Shown here in pieces: positions 40,583 through 49,833 of a stretch of 64,000 nt of DNA. Below the pieces are notes generated by a model. That model was not told where the DNA came from, searched no databases, and worked only from the letters and a program-made list of their open reading frames with translations. Numbering within the stretch: position 1 is the stretch's first letter; each line of letters opens with the position of its first letter. The stretch is from Bifidobacterium asteroides (GTDB lineage: Bacteria > Actinomycetota > Actinomycetes > Actinomycetales > Bifidobacteriaceae): the NCBI RefSeq assembly GCF_003202755.1, contig NZ_QGLK01000001.1:186001-250000 (forward strand). Direction: 5' to 3'. A program made the translations under genes and the position numbers.

Positions 40583-42904
40583 ATGGCGGATGAGCGGCAT
40601 GAGTTGGCGGCTCAGGATGATGGCAGGGGCGCTGACGAACCACCCCGGTTATCCGGCGAAAAAGCGGCGAAGCCGACGACGGCCTCTCGTAAGGGTCGGT
40701 TGGCCAAAGAATCGATACTTCCCCCGGAGAGCTTTACCAAGGCCCCAAAGATCTCGGCCAAATCCCGCACGCGCGAGGAGGAGAACGAGCTCAAGCGGGT
40801 CCGGCGCGAGGCCCAGCGGGCGGCCCAGCGTCGCCGCACCCCGCCAAAGGGTCCTCTGGGCCGCTGGTGGCGACGGGTACAAGCCTCGCCAGACAGGATC
40901 AGTCTGGGCATGTGCATCGTGGCCCTGGGCGTGGTCTACGGCGACATCGGCACCTCGCCCTTGTACACCATGCAGGCCTTCGTGGCCGGGCAAGGCGGTA
41001 TGGCCCGTGTGGACAGGGCGGCTGTGCTGGGCATGCTCTCCCTGGTCTTCTGGTCCATCACGCTGATTACCACGGTCAAATACGTCCTGGTGGCCATGCG
41101 CATCGACAACAAGGGCGAGGGTGGCATCTTCGCCCTGTACACTCTGGTCCGGCACTACGGCAAATGGCTGGCCATCCCTGCCATGGTCGGCGGCGCAGCT
41201 TTCCTGGCTGACTCGGTGCTGACCCCGGCGGTCTCCATATCCTCGGCAGTCGAAGGCCTCAAGACCATCCCCGTCCTGACTCCGATTTTCCGTGAAAACG
41301 GAAACCTGACCATGGTCATCACCTTCGTGATCATCCTGATCCTGTTTGCGGTCCAGTCGCGTGGAACCGAGCGGATCGGCAAGGTCTTCGGCAGCGTGGT
41401 CATGGTCTGGTTCGCCTTCCTGGCCCTGATCGGCATCTACTGCATCGGCAACGACTGGTCCATCTTCGAGGCCCTGAATCCGGTCTACGGGATCCGCTTC
41501 CTCTTTAGCCCGCAGAATCCGGTGGGTCTGACCATCATGGGCACGGTCTTCCTGTCGACCACGGGAGCCGAGGCTCTTTATTCTGATATGGGCCACGTGG
41601 GTCGCGGCAACATCTATGCCACCTGGCCCTTCATCAACGTCGCTCTGGTCTTCAATTACTTCGGCCAGGGGGCCTGGATCCTGCGCAACAGCGACAATAA
41701 GGCCCTGCAAGGTGTGGACGGGCTCAACCCCTTCTTCCAGATGATGCCCACCACCGTGCGTTACGTGGCGGTCCTCCTGTCCGTGACGGCCGGCGTCATC
41801 GCCTCGCAGGCCCTCATCACGGGCGCCTTCACTATGGTCTCGGAGGCCACCGGTCTCAACTGGATGCCCCACCTGCAGGTGCGCTACCCGGCGCGTACCC
41901 GCGGCCAGCTTTACATCCCCACTATCAACTGGGTCCTGTGCGCGGCCACCCTGACTGTGCTGGCCATCTTCAAGGATTCCGAGCACATCTCGGCCGCCTA
42001 CGGATTGGCTCTGACGGTGACCATGATCACCACAACCGTCCTGCTGGCCGACTACATCTGGCACGACGGCAAGAGGGCGCTCTCCCTACTCTTCGCCCTG
42101 GTCTTCCTGGCCATCCAGATCCTCTTCTTCATGGCCTCCATGGCCAAGTTCATGCACGGTGGCTGGTTCACCATGCTGCTGACCGCGGCCATCCTCTACA
42201 TCATGTACACCTGGGACGTGGGCACCAAGGTGGAGCGCTCGCAGCGGCGGCATATGACGGCCAAGGAGTGCCTGCCCGCCCTGGAGATGCTCCACAACGA
42301 CTTCCGCGTCCCCTACTATGCAGACAACCTGGTCTATCTGACCTCGGACGCGGAGATGCGGCGGCTGGACACCGACATCTTCTTCTCCATCTTCGCCAAC
42401 CGACCCAAGCGGGCCCGGGCCTGGTGGGCGGTCTCGGTCCAGACCACGGACGCCCCCTACACCCGCAAGTACTCAGTGGAGAACTTCGGCACCAATTACC
42501 TCTTCCGCGTGCGCATGAGGCTGGGCTTCAAGGTGGACCAGAATGTGGCCACCTACCTGCACCAGATCATGCACGAGCTGATCGACAGCGGCGAACTGCC
42601 CAAGCAGCCCTCCATCTACCCCAAGGTGGACGAGGATCCGCAGATCGGCACAGTCACCTACGTACTGGTCCACAAGGCCCTGATGCCTGAGTCCAAGATA
42701 GATTCCCGGGGTGCCTTCTCGCTGAAGGTCAAGTACGCCATCCGTAAGGTGGCGGGCTCGCCGATCAAGTGGTTCGGCCTGGCTCCCTACAACCCCATCG
42801 TGGAAGTGCAGCCCCTGTTCGTCTCCACCCGGGCGGTTCCCAAGCTGACGCGCGTGGTCCTGCCCTCCCGCAAGATCAAGGGCGGCAAGCGCCACAAGGG
42901 CTGA
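40583..42904 (+). CDS. kup: Kup-family potassium transporter
   Basis: 773 residues. A basic hydrophilic N-terminal extension of ~95 residues precedes the usual core, which starts SLGMCIVALGVVYGDIGTSPLYT, the Kup signature. Twelve membrane segments follow, with TTGAEALYSDMGHVG and a ~200-residue cytoplasmic C-terminal domain. Start ATG 40583 follows GGAGGG; ATG 40571 is an alternative. The 175-base leader upstream has no riboswitch that I can recognise. Proton-coupled low-affinity K+ uptake. Confidence 0.93.
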   Translation: MADERHELAAQDDGRGADEPPRLSGEKAAKPTTASRKGRLAKESILPPESFTKAPKISAKSRTREEENELKRVRREAQRAAQRRRTPPKGPLGRWWRRVQASPDRISLGMCIVALGVVYGDIGTSPLYTMQAFVAGQGGMARVDRAAVLGMLSLVFWSITLITTVKYVLVAMRIDNKGEGGIFALYTLVRHYGKWLAIPAMVGGAAFLADSVLTPAVSISSAVEGLKTIPVLTPIFRENGNLTMVITFVIILILFAVQSRGTERIGKVFGSVVMVWFAFLALIGIYCIGNDWSIFEALNPVYGIRFLFSPQNPVGLTIMGTVFLSTTGAEALYSDMGHVGRGNIYATWPFINVALVFNYFGQGAWILRNSDNKALQGVDGLNPFFQMMPTTVRYVAVLLSVTAGVIASQALITGAFTMVSEATGLNWMPHLQVRYPARTRGQLYIPTINWVLCAATLTVLAIFKDSEHISAAYGLALTVTMITTTVLLADYIWHDGKRALSLLFALVFLAIQILFFMASMAKFMHGGWFTMLLTAAILYIMYTWDVGTKVERSQRRHMTAKECLPALEMLHNDFRVPYYADNLVYLTSDAEMRRLDTDIFFSIFANRPKRARAWWAVSVQTTDAPYTRKYSVENFGTNYLFRVRMRLGFKVDQNVATYLHQIMHELIDSGELPKQPSIYPKVDEDPQIGTVTYVLVHKALMPESKIDSRGAFSLKVKYAIRKVAGSPIKWFGLAPYNPIVEVQPLFVSTRAVPKLTRVVLPSRKIKGGKRHKG

Positions 42905-43016
42905 GTGAGTGGAATCTCACCCTATGGAGCTTGGCCCAAATCGGGTCCGGGCCATAGAATTGACGGCATGGAACCTGGTGCCCGGCCTTTCCGGGCTACC
43001 GTCGAAAGGTGATGTG

Positions 43017-44483
43017 ATGACACAAGCTGAAGCCAATATCGGAGTCGTGGGTCTGGCCGCCATGGGTGCCAGCCTGTCCAGGAACCTGGCACGGCACGGC
43101 AATACCGTAGCGGTCTACAACCGCCACTATTCGCGTACCGAGACCCTGATCCGCGATCATGGCCAGGAAGGCCGCTTCGTCCCGGCCAAGACCCTGCAGG
43201 AGTTCGTGGCCTCGCTGACCAAGCCCCGTACGGCCATCATCATGGTCAAGGCCGGGGACCCCACCGACCAGATGATCAATGACCTGGCCGACCTGATGGA
43301 GCCGGGAGACATCATCGTCGATGCCGGCAATGCCTACTTCAAAGACACCATCCGCCGGGAGAAGGCCATCCGGGCCCGTGGGCTGCACTTCGTAGGCTGC
43401 GGCGTCTCCGGCGGCGAGCAGGGCGCCCTCTTGGGGCCCTCCATGATGCCTGGCGGGACCGATGAGTCCTGGAAGACCCTGGGACCCATTCTGGAGTCCA
43501 TTGCCGCCAAGGTCGATGGCGAACCCTGCGTCACCCACATCGGCACTGACGGCGCGGGCCACTTCGTCAAGATGGTCCACAATGGCATCGAATACGCCGA
43601 TATGCAGGTGATCGCCGAGTCCTATGACCTGATGCGTCGCGGTCTGGGCATGGAACCCGAGGCTATCGCCCAGGTCTTCGAGGAGTGGAACCAGGGGGAT
43701 CTTAACTCCTACCTGGTGCAGATCACTGCCGAGGTGCTCCATCACACCGACGCCACGACTGGCAAGCCCTTCATCGACATCGTCACCGACCAGGCCGGCA
43801 TGAAGGGTACCGGCACCTGGACCGTGCAGACCGCGCTGGATCTTGCCGTGCCCGTGACCGGCATCGGCGAGGCGGTCTTCGCTCGCGGACTTTCTTCTTC
43901 GCCCGAGCTGCGCAGCCAGGCTGCCCAGGAGGGCCTGAAGGGTCCGCAGCCCAAGGCTGTCATGGCTGATCTGGCCGCCGACCCCGAGGCCCGCAAGTCC
44001 TTCATCGAGGACATTCGCCAGGCCCTCTATGCTTCCAAGATCGTGGCCTACGCCCAGGGATTCAACGAGATGCAGGAGGGAGCCCGTGTCTATGGCTGGA
44101 AGCTGGACATGGGTGCCATCGCCCGCATCTGGCGCGGCGGTTGCATCATCCGGGCCAAGTTCCTGAACCGGATCTCCGATGCTTACGCCTCTGGCCGTGA
44201 GCCGGGCTCCCTGCTCTTCGATCCCTTCTTCAAGCAAGCGGTCGAGCAGGCCCAGGACTCCTGGCGGCGTGTCGTGGCCCGCGCCACCCAGGCCGGTATC
44301 CCCATCCCCGTCTTCGCCAGCTCTCTGTCCTACTACGACGGACTGCGTTCCGATAGGCTCCCCGCCGCACTGATCCAGGGCCAGCGTGACCTCTTCGGCG
44401 CCCACACCTATGGGCGCGTAGATCAGCCAGGCGCTTTCCACACCCTCTGGGCCGAGGACAAGTCCGAGATCAAGCAGGACTGA
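43017..44483 (+). CDS. gnd: 6-phosphogluconate dehydrogenase, long NADP-type
   Basis: Oxidatively decarboxylates 6-phosphogluconate to ribulose 5-phosphate. 488 residues: Rossmann motif GVVGLAAMGASLSRNLA, DAGNAYFKDT, GCGVSGGEQGALLGPS, GHFVKMVHNGIEYADMQ and WRGGCIIRAKFL, the full-length (~480 residue) form. GAAAGGTG precedes the ATG. A terminator hairpin follows. It lies ~7-12 kb from a second, short 6PGDH, zwf, pgl and opcA in the same window. Confidence 0.95.
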   Translation: MTQAEANIGVVGLAAMGASLSRNLARHGNTVAVYNRHYSRTETLIRDHGQEGRFVPAKTLQEFVASLTKPRTAIIMVKAGDPTDQMINDLADLMEPGDIIVDAGNAYFKDTIRREKAIRARGLHFVGCGVSGGEQGALLGPSMMPGGTDESWKTLGPILESIAAKVDGEPCVTHIGTDGAGHFVKMVHNGIEYADMQVIAESYDLMRRGLGMEPEAIAQVFEEWNQGDLNSYLVQITAEVLHHTDATTGKPFIDIVTDQAGMKGTGTWTVQTALDLAVPVTGIGEAVFARGLSSSPELRSQAAQEGLKGPQPKAVMADLAADPEARKSFIEDIRQALYASKIVAYAQGFNEMQEGARVYGWKLDMGAIARIWRGGCIIRAKFLNRISDAYASGREPGSLLFDPFFKQAVEQAQDSWRRVVARATQAGIPIPVFASSLSYYDGLRSDRLPAALIQGQRDLFGAHTYGRVDQPGAFHTLWAEDKSEIKQD

Positions 44484-44501
44484 GCTTCTCGCCGGAACCG
44501 C

Positions 44502-44541
44502 AAGGGTCCGCACAGTCGCTAGGACGGCAGCGCGGACCCTT
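44502..44541. terminator. bidirectional terminator between gnd and lacI
   Basis: AAGGGTCCGC and GCGGACCCTT, ten perfect pairs around a 20-base loop, with TTAGTCTTCC after it. It sits between convergent genes. Confidence 0.65.
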
Positions 44542-44552
44542 TAGTCTTCCTG

Positions 44553-45587
44553 TCAGCGGATCTTGGCTGTGGATTCCCGGACCACCAGCCGGCATGCGGC
44601 AGTCGTCCGAGTGGGAGGACGATCATCGTCCTCGCCCTGCAGACGGGCCAGGAGGGCATCCACCGCCTTGCGGGCCAGGTCCTCCTTGTCGGTGCTGATG
44701 GTGGTCAGCGAAGGGATATAGGACTCTCCCTCCTGGATGCCGTCGAATCCCACAACGGCTAAGTCCCGGGGAACCTCCACGCCGCATTCGTGCAGTCCTC
44801 GGATCAGGCCCAGGGCCAGGGAGTCGGTCATGCAGAAGATGCCGTCGAAGGGCAGGCCGGACGTGTCCGCCAGATGATGGCCCAGGTCGCGGGCCATTTC
44901 CCCGTCCCAGCGGTCCAAGGGCAGGAAGTCTTTAGGCCGGGCCGCGATTCCGGCGGCTGTCAGGGCCTTGAGGCAGCCGGCCACCCTGCGGCCGCGGACC
45001 GAGTGCCGTTGGACCGGATCGGTGCTGGCCGTCATGTCGGCACCCACCACGCCTATTCGTCGGCATCCGCAATCCAGCAGATGCTGCACAGCCATGGCAG
45101 CTCCCTCGAATCCGGCCGTCATGACCGAGTCGAAGACCGGCTCGGCTGAGGGGTCGTCCAGCAGGACCAAAGGCTTGCCGTCGGCCAGCTCCTCCATCTC
45201 CTCATTGGTGATGCTGCCTGGACTGAAGATGGTGCCGTCGCAGAGCTGGCTGGTCACATGCCGGAGGATGGAGACCTCGTCCTGTTTGGAGTTGGAGGTC
45301 TGCTGGATGATGGCCTGCATGCCGTGGGCGTTGATCTGCCGGGAGATGGCCGCGCTCATCTGCGCGGGGTAGGGTTTGTCCAGCTCGAAGATGGCCACGC
45401 CGATGATGCCGCTCTTGCCTGAGCGCAGGCTTCTGGCCGACAGGTTGGCCGAGTAGCGGAGCTTACGTGCGGCAAGCAGGACCCTGCGCCTGGTGTCATC
45501 CGCTATGCGTGTATCGCCTCGAAGGGCATAGGAGGCAGTGGCCCGAGAGACCTGCGCCTCCTTGGCCACGTCGCTCATCGTCACCAT
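44553..45587 (-). CDS. LacI-family transcriptional regulator, second
   Basis: 344 residues. Helix-turn-helix TMSDVAKEAQVSRATASYAL, hinge ANLSARSLRSG, and an effector domain with GIIGVAIFELDKPY, TDSLALGLIRGL and VVGFDGI. ATG 45587 is preceded by GAAAGG at good spacing; longer starts at 45614 and 45626 are less likely. It is divergent from the ABC importer and GH43, and two copies of TTGACACGATTCAA in opposite orientation lie in the shared region, so it probably controls that cluster and itself. Confidence 0.93.
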   Translation of the reverse strand: MVTMSDVAKEAQVSRATASYALRGDTRIADDTRRRVLLAARKLRYSANLSARSLRSGKSGIIGVAIFELDKPYPAQMSAAISRQINAHGMQAIIQQTSNSKQDEVSILRHVTSQLCDGTIFSPGSITNEEMEELADGKPLVLLDDPSAEPVFDSVMTAGFEGAAMAVQHLLDCGCRRIGVVGADMTASTDPVQRHSVRGRRVAGCLKALTAAGIAARPKDFLPLDRWDGEMARDLGHHLADTSGLPFDGIFCMTDSLALGLIRGLHECGVEVPRDLAVVGFDGIQEGESYIPSLTTISTDKEDLARKAVDALLARLQGEDDDRPPTRTTAACRLVVRESTAKIR

Positions 45588-45648
45588 CTCGCACCTTTCC
45601 CGGGGTTCAGCCATTATCTTAGGCATGTGGGTGGCCTTATCAATATAT

Positions 45649-45710
45649 AATTGACACGATTCAATCGACGTGCTATACCATATCTTGACAGTAGTTGAAT
45701 CGTGTCAATT
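45649..45710. promoter_or_regulatory. inverted pair of LacI-type operators
   Basis: AATTGACACGATTCAA (45649-45664) and its exact reverse complement TTGAATCGTGTCAATT (45695-45710): 16-base arms with no mismatch, centres ~46 bases apart. A TTGACA (~45685) lies just before the right copy. Spacing of about four helical turns allows two dimers on one DNA face or a short loop. Confidence 0.85.
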
Positions 45711-45772
45711 CCCGGGTCTCGACGTTGAACAGCCCGGACGGATGTTCAGAGGATTGATTGCAAGGAGGAGTC

Positions 45773-47023
45773 ATGAAGCTGAAGCGAGCATGGAAGGGCA
45801 TAGCTGCGGCGCTGGGGGTCGGCATGTTGGTGTCGGCCATGGGTGCCTGCGGGGCTGGTGGCGCTGACGGGTCCAAGACCACGCTGACCTTCCTGTCATG
45901 GAACAACGAACAGGTGATGAGGCCGTACATCGACCAATTCGAGCAACAGAACCCAGGGATCAAGGTGGACTTCAGCTACTCGCCGCCGACCCCCGAGTAC
46001 ATCCAGACCCTGCAGACCCGGCTGGTCGGCAATCAGGCCCCAGATGTGTTCATCATCACCTCCGAGAACAAGGCTGACCTGATTAAGAACGGCTACGTGC
46101 GCGACCTGACCAACGAGCCATTCATGCGCAACATCTCTCAGGCCAACAAGGACTTCGTCAGCCATCAGGGCAAGGTCTACGGCATGTCCGTGTCCTCCTG
46201 GGCCTCCGGCATTGTCTACAACAAGGACCTACTGGCCAAGGCGGGCGCCAAGGAGGTTCCGGAGACCTGGGACGGGTTCCTGCAGCTGTGCAAGAGGCTC
46301 AAGGCCGCCGGGGTCACGCCCTTCCTGGAGACCATCGCCGATGGCCCCAGCAGGATTCCCGATGCCTTCATGGGCTCGCAGTTCGACAGAGACAAGGTCG
46401 ATGTGACCGGTCTGATCGACCGCCGCCCCCAAAAGCCGGGCAGTGACCAACGCGAGGCGGCTGCGGCCTGGATGAAGCTCTATGACCAGGGCCTGGTCAC
46501 CCGGGACACGGTCGGCATCAGCGGCGACGACATGAAGACCCAGTTCATCAATGGCCAGGTGGCCATGATCTGCACCGGCCCCTGGGACCTGCCATCCATC
46601 GGCCAGGCCGGGCTCAAGTATGGCATGGCCCCCATGCCGCTCATGGAGAAGGGCATGGTCAACTACGCCCAGGGATCGCCATCGCCCGCCTACGCCATCT
46701 ACTCCCATCTCAAGGGCGACAAGCTCAAGGCCGCCCGGAAGTTCCTGACCTTCATGGACAGCCACTGGGCCCTGCAGCGTTCGGCCGACAACGGGGATGC
46801 CATCACCGTCCAGGGGTTCAAGGCCAAGGTCAAGCCCGAGTACGAGCAGGTCTATCGGGCCAACGTGCAGCCAGGCCACTACTTCCTGCTCATGAACTTC
46901 TATGCCAAGCCTGATGTGCTGACCACCGTCCGCCAGTCCGAGACCCAGCAGCTGGTCCAGGGGTCCATCAATCTGGATCAGTGGGCCAAGGCCATCGACG
47001 ACAAGATGGCCTCGGTCAAGTAG
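45773..47023 (+). CDS. Sugar-binding lipoprotein of second ABC importer
   Basis: 416 residues. Signal peptide with lipobox MGAC (VSAMGAC), lipid-anchored outside. Cluster-B sugar-binding fold, with NGQVAMICTGPWDLPSI as a typical ligand-loop region. AAGGAGG before ATG 45773. First gene of an operon with two permeases and a GH43; operators for the divergent LacI regulator lie immediately upstream. Ligand probably an arabinosyl or xylosyl oligosaccharide, inferred from the GH43. Confidence 0.93.
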   Translation: MKLKRAWKGIAAALGVGMLVSAMGACGAGGADGSKTTLTFLSWNNEQVMRPYIDQFEQQNPGIKVDFSYSPPTPEYIQTLQTRLVGNQAPDVFIITSENKADLIKNGYVRDLTNEPFMRNISQANKDFVSHQGKVYGMSVSSWASGIVYNKDLLAKAGAKEVPETWDGFLQLCKRLKAAGVTPFLETIADGPSRIPDAFMGSQFDRDKVDVTGLIDRRPQKPGSDQREAAAAWMKLYDQGLVTRDTVGISGDDMKTQFINGQVAMICTGPWDLPSIGQAGLKYGMAPMPLMEKGMVNYAQGSPSPAYAIYSHLKGDKLKAARKFLTFMDSHWALQRSADNGDAITVQGFKAKVKPEYEQVYRANVQPGHYFLLMNFYAKPDVLTTVRQSETQQLVQGSINLDQWAKAIDDKMASVK

Positions 47024-47036
47024 GAAGGGCTGGAAT

Positions 47037-47966
47037 ATGGCTTCCCAATCTGCGGCAGAGCGTGCCAACGCCCATCGAAGGCGCATGGTCGGCCTGCGGC
47101 AGGATCTGACCTCCTTCTGGTTCCTCCTGCCTATCCTGGCCGTCTTCGTCATCCTCTTCGCGGTGCCACTGGTGCAGACCATCATCTACTCGGTGACCGA
47201 CTTCAACGGCTACAGCCTGAACATGCATTATGTGGGCTGGAAGAACTACCACAGCGTGTTCACTGATTCCTCGACCATGCAGGGCCTGGTGTTCACCATC
47301 CTGTACGCCGTGGCCCAAACGGTTCTGGTGACCATTTTCGCCATCCCCCTGGCAGTCACCCTGAACCGGAAGTTCTGGGGCCGCAACTTCGCCCGCTCCC
47401 TGTTCTTCTTCTTCAGCGTACCTTCGCTAGCCATCATGGGCATGGTCTGGAAGTACATCTTCTCGCCCATGAAGTCAGGCGTCTTCAACACCATCCTGGG
47501 CGTCTTCGGCCTGGGACCTGTGCCTTGGCTGTCCAACTCGACCCTGGCCCGGTGCTGTGTCATCTTCATCGCAGTCTGGGCGCAGATCGGCTGGCACGCC
47601 ACCCTCTACCTGGCCTTCCTGCAGTCCATTCCCGGAGACCTCTATGAGCAGGCCACGGTGGACGGGGCCACCAGCCGCCAGCAGTTCGTCCACATCACCC
47701 TGCCCCAGCTGATTCCAGGCATCGTCACCTCCAGCTTCCTGCTCATGTCAGGAGGCCTAAAGGTCTACGACCTGCCCTACACCATGACCAAGGGCGGCCC
47801 AGGATACTCCACCTATACGGTGACCCAGTCCATCATTCAGCAGGGCATCGGCCAGTCCCAGTATGGGCTGGGCTCGGCCCTGGCGGTCCTGTTCACCGTG
47901 GCCACGGCTCTGGTGGTCTTCGCTCAGATGGGCGCCGCCAGCCTGATTTCCAGGAGGTTCCAATGA
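47037..47966 (+). CDS. Sugar ABC permease, MalF type
   Basis: 309 residues, six membrane segments, EAA-type loop YEQATVDGATSRQQFVHITLPQ. ATG 47037 lies 13 bases after the binding-protein stop. Overlaps the next permease by four bases (ATGA). Confidence 0.93.
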   Translation: MASQSAAERANAHRRRMVGLRQDLTSFWFLLPILAVFVILFAVPLVQTIIYSVTDFNGYSLNMHYVGWKNYHSVFTDSSTMQGLVFTILYAVAQTVLVTIFAIPLAVTLNRKFWGRNFARSLFFFFSVPSLAIMGMVWKYIFSPMKSGVFNTILGVFGLGPVPWLSNSTLARCCVIFIAVWAQIGWHATLYLAFLQSIPGDLYEQATVDGATSRQQFVHITLPQLIPGIVTSSFLLMSGGLKVYDLPYTMTKGGPGYSTYTVTQSIIQQGIGQSQYGLGSALAVLFTVATALVVFAQMGAASLISRRFQ

Positions 47967-48820
47967 GCAGCAGCAAGAGCTCGACCTTGACCCTGAGTCA
48001 GCGGGAACGGCGGCGTTCGGTGGTCAGAAGCGTGGTGGTGCTGATCATCGCCCTGATCTGCGCTGTGCCCCTCTGGTATATCCTGATCAACACCTTCAAG
48101 ACCGTCCCGGACATGGCCACCAATCCGCTGGGCCTGCCCAAGCAGTGGACGCTGCGCAACTACACCCGGGCCTTCGCTACGGTGCCCATCGTCCGCAGCC
48201 TGGTCAACACCCTGATCGTCACCTTCTTCGGCGTCCTCTTCCAGGTGTTGATCGGAGCCTTGGCTGCTTACGGAATGATCCTGCGCAAATCGATCTTCAC
48301 CTCGGTGATCGGGGTGATCCTCATGATCGCCTTCGTGATTCCCACCCAGTCCACCCTGATTCCCCTCTACCGGTTGGAGTCCAGCGTGGGGCTTGTCAAC
48401 ACGCTTCTGGGCCTGATCATCATGTATCTGGGCGGGGCGGTCTTCTGCTACTTCCTGATCGTGGGCTACATGCAGTCCCTACCCTTCGAGGTCATCGAGG
48501 CCGCCAGGATTGACGGTGCCGGCCCCCTAAGGATCTTCTGGAGCATCGTGCTGCCCCTGATCAGGCCCATCCTGACCACGGTGGTGGTCTTCCAGACCAT
48601 GTCGACCTGGAACGACTTCATGACGGCCAACGTCTTCATCAGCAGCTCCAACCTGCGCACGATCGTTCTGCAGGTTTACAACGCAGTCGGCCAGTTCACC
48701 ACCGATTGGCCCAGCTTCATGACCATTACGGTCCTGGCCCTGATTCCGGTATTCGTCTTCTTCATCTTCTGTCAGAAGTGGATCGTCTCCGGACTGGTTG
48801 CAGGAGCGGTCAAGGGGTAA
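47963..48820 (+). CDS. Sugar ABC permease, MalG type
   Basis: 285 residues; six membrane segments; EAA loop EAARIDGAGPLRIFWSIVLP and C-terminus SGLVAGAVKG. Starts in the stop of the previous permease. As in the first importer, no ATPase gene is present, implying a shared ATPase. Confidence 0.93.
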   Translation: MSSSKSSTLTLSQRERRRSVVRSVVVLIIALICAVPLWYILINTFKTVPDMATNPLGLPKQWTLRNYTRAFATVPIVRSLVNTLIVTFFGVLFQVLIGALAAYGMILRKSIFTSVIGVILMIAFVIPTQSTLIPLYRLESSVGLVNTLLGLIIMYLGGAVFCYFLIVGYMQSLPFEVIEAARIDGAGPLRIFWSIVLPLIRPILTTVVVFQTMSTWNDFMTANVFISSSNLRTIVLQVYNAVGQFTTDWPSFMTITVLALIPVFVFFIFCQKWIVSGLVAGAVKG

Positions 48821-48903
48821 GGCGGCCAGTTGGAAGGTCGTAGTCAATGGCGGCGGTCGGAGGTTCCGGCCGCCGCACTCATGAAGGATCGGAGTCACAG
48901 TCC

Positions 48904-49833
48904 ATGGAGGAATTTGCAAGCGCACATCAAGGGTCGACGGGAATGGGATTGGCCAGCAGCCCCTTGCATCGCTACTGCGCGGACCCGGATCTGGTCATGA
49001 TCGGGGACTGCTGGTACCTGTATTGCACCGAGGACGGGCTACCTGATTGGTCCTCGCACGCTTTCTACGTCTATGAATCTAGGGACCTGTGCCACTGGAC
49101 CCGCAGAAAAATCCTGGACCTGGACCAGGTCCCCTGGTGGCATGGGGGACAGGGTGCCTGGGCTCCCTGCCTGCTGGTGCGCCGGGGACGCTGCATCCTG
49201 TATTTTGTGGCCGACGGACAAATCGGCCAAGCTGTCGCTCCCGGTCCAACCGGCCCCTTCCGGGCGGCCCAGGAGCCATTCATCGCCCGAGGGGACTATG
49301 ACTGCCTGCCCATCGATCCCTCGGTCTTTGTGAATGACGACGATGTGCCCTATCTGCTCTGGGGCAATGGCCGTGCCTACATAGGGCGGCTGAGCCCGGA
49401 CGGCCTGCGTCTGGAAGAGGGTTCGGTGTGCTCCGCTGTGCCCGACAACTTCCGCGAAGCCATCACTGTTTGCCGACGGGGAGACATCTACTATGCCTCC
49501 TGGTCGGAGAACGACACCAGGGACCCGAGCTACCGGATCCGCTGGTCCAGCGCGCCATCGCTGGACGGGCCCTGGACCGCGCCCCAGATCCTGATCAAGG
49601 CTGATTACGCCAAAGGGATCCTGGCCACGGGGCACCACTGCATCACACGTGTGCCGGGCCGGGACGACTGGATCGTGGCCTATCACAGGTTCGCCAGGGA
49701 CGGCCGGGGCGACGGCTGCCATCGCGAAATCGTCTTCGCTCCCTTGGAGTTCGCTGATGACAGCGCCATGGTCCAGGTCCGTCCGCAGGTGGGATCCTAC
49801 TGGTACCCGGCCCGGGACCCGGTTACTCCCTGA
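48904..49833 (+). CDS. GH43-family glycosidase
   Basis: About 309 residues, no signal peptide, so it acts on imported oligosaccharides. Catalytic residues recognisable from the family: Asp in RYCADPDL (general base), Asp in PIDPSVFVN (pKa modulator) and Glu in NFREAITV (general acid). The C-terminal VGSYWYPARDP resembles family ends. The start is uncertain; ATG 48904 is used, with a distal purine-rich site. Its 3' end overlaps the convergent 6PGDH gene by 11 bases. Likely an arabinofuranosidase or beta-xylosidase, and regulated with the importer. Confidence 0.85.
   Translation: MEEFASAHQGSTGMGLASSPLHRYCADPDLVMIGDCWYLYCTEDGLPDWSSHAFYVYESRDLCHWTRRKILDLDQVPWWHGGQGAWAPCLLVRRGRCILYFVADGQIGQAVAPGPTGPFRAAQEPFIARGDYDCLPIDPSVFVNDDDVPYLLWGNGRAYIGRLSPDGLRLEEGSVCSAVPDNFREAITVCRRGDIYYASWSENDTRDPSYRIRWSSAPSLDGPWTAPQILIKADYAKGILATGHHCITRVPGRDDWIVAYHRFARDGRGDGCHREIVFAPLEFADDSAMVQVRPQVGSYWYPARDPVTP

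Noticed and set aside
40649-42064. Antisense ORF opposite kup (471 codons)
   Set aside because: Asp/Gly/His-rich shadow composition typical of antisense GC-rich frames, no domain.
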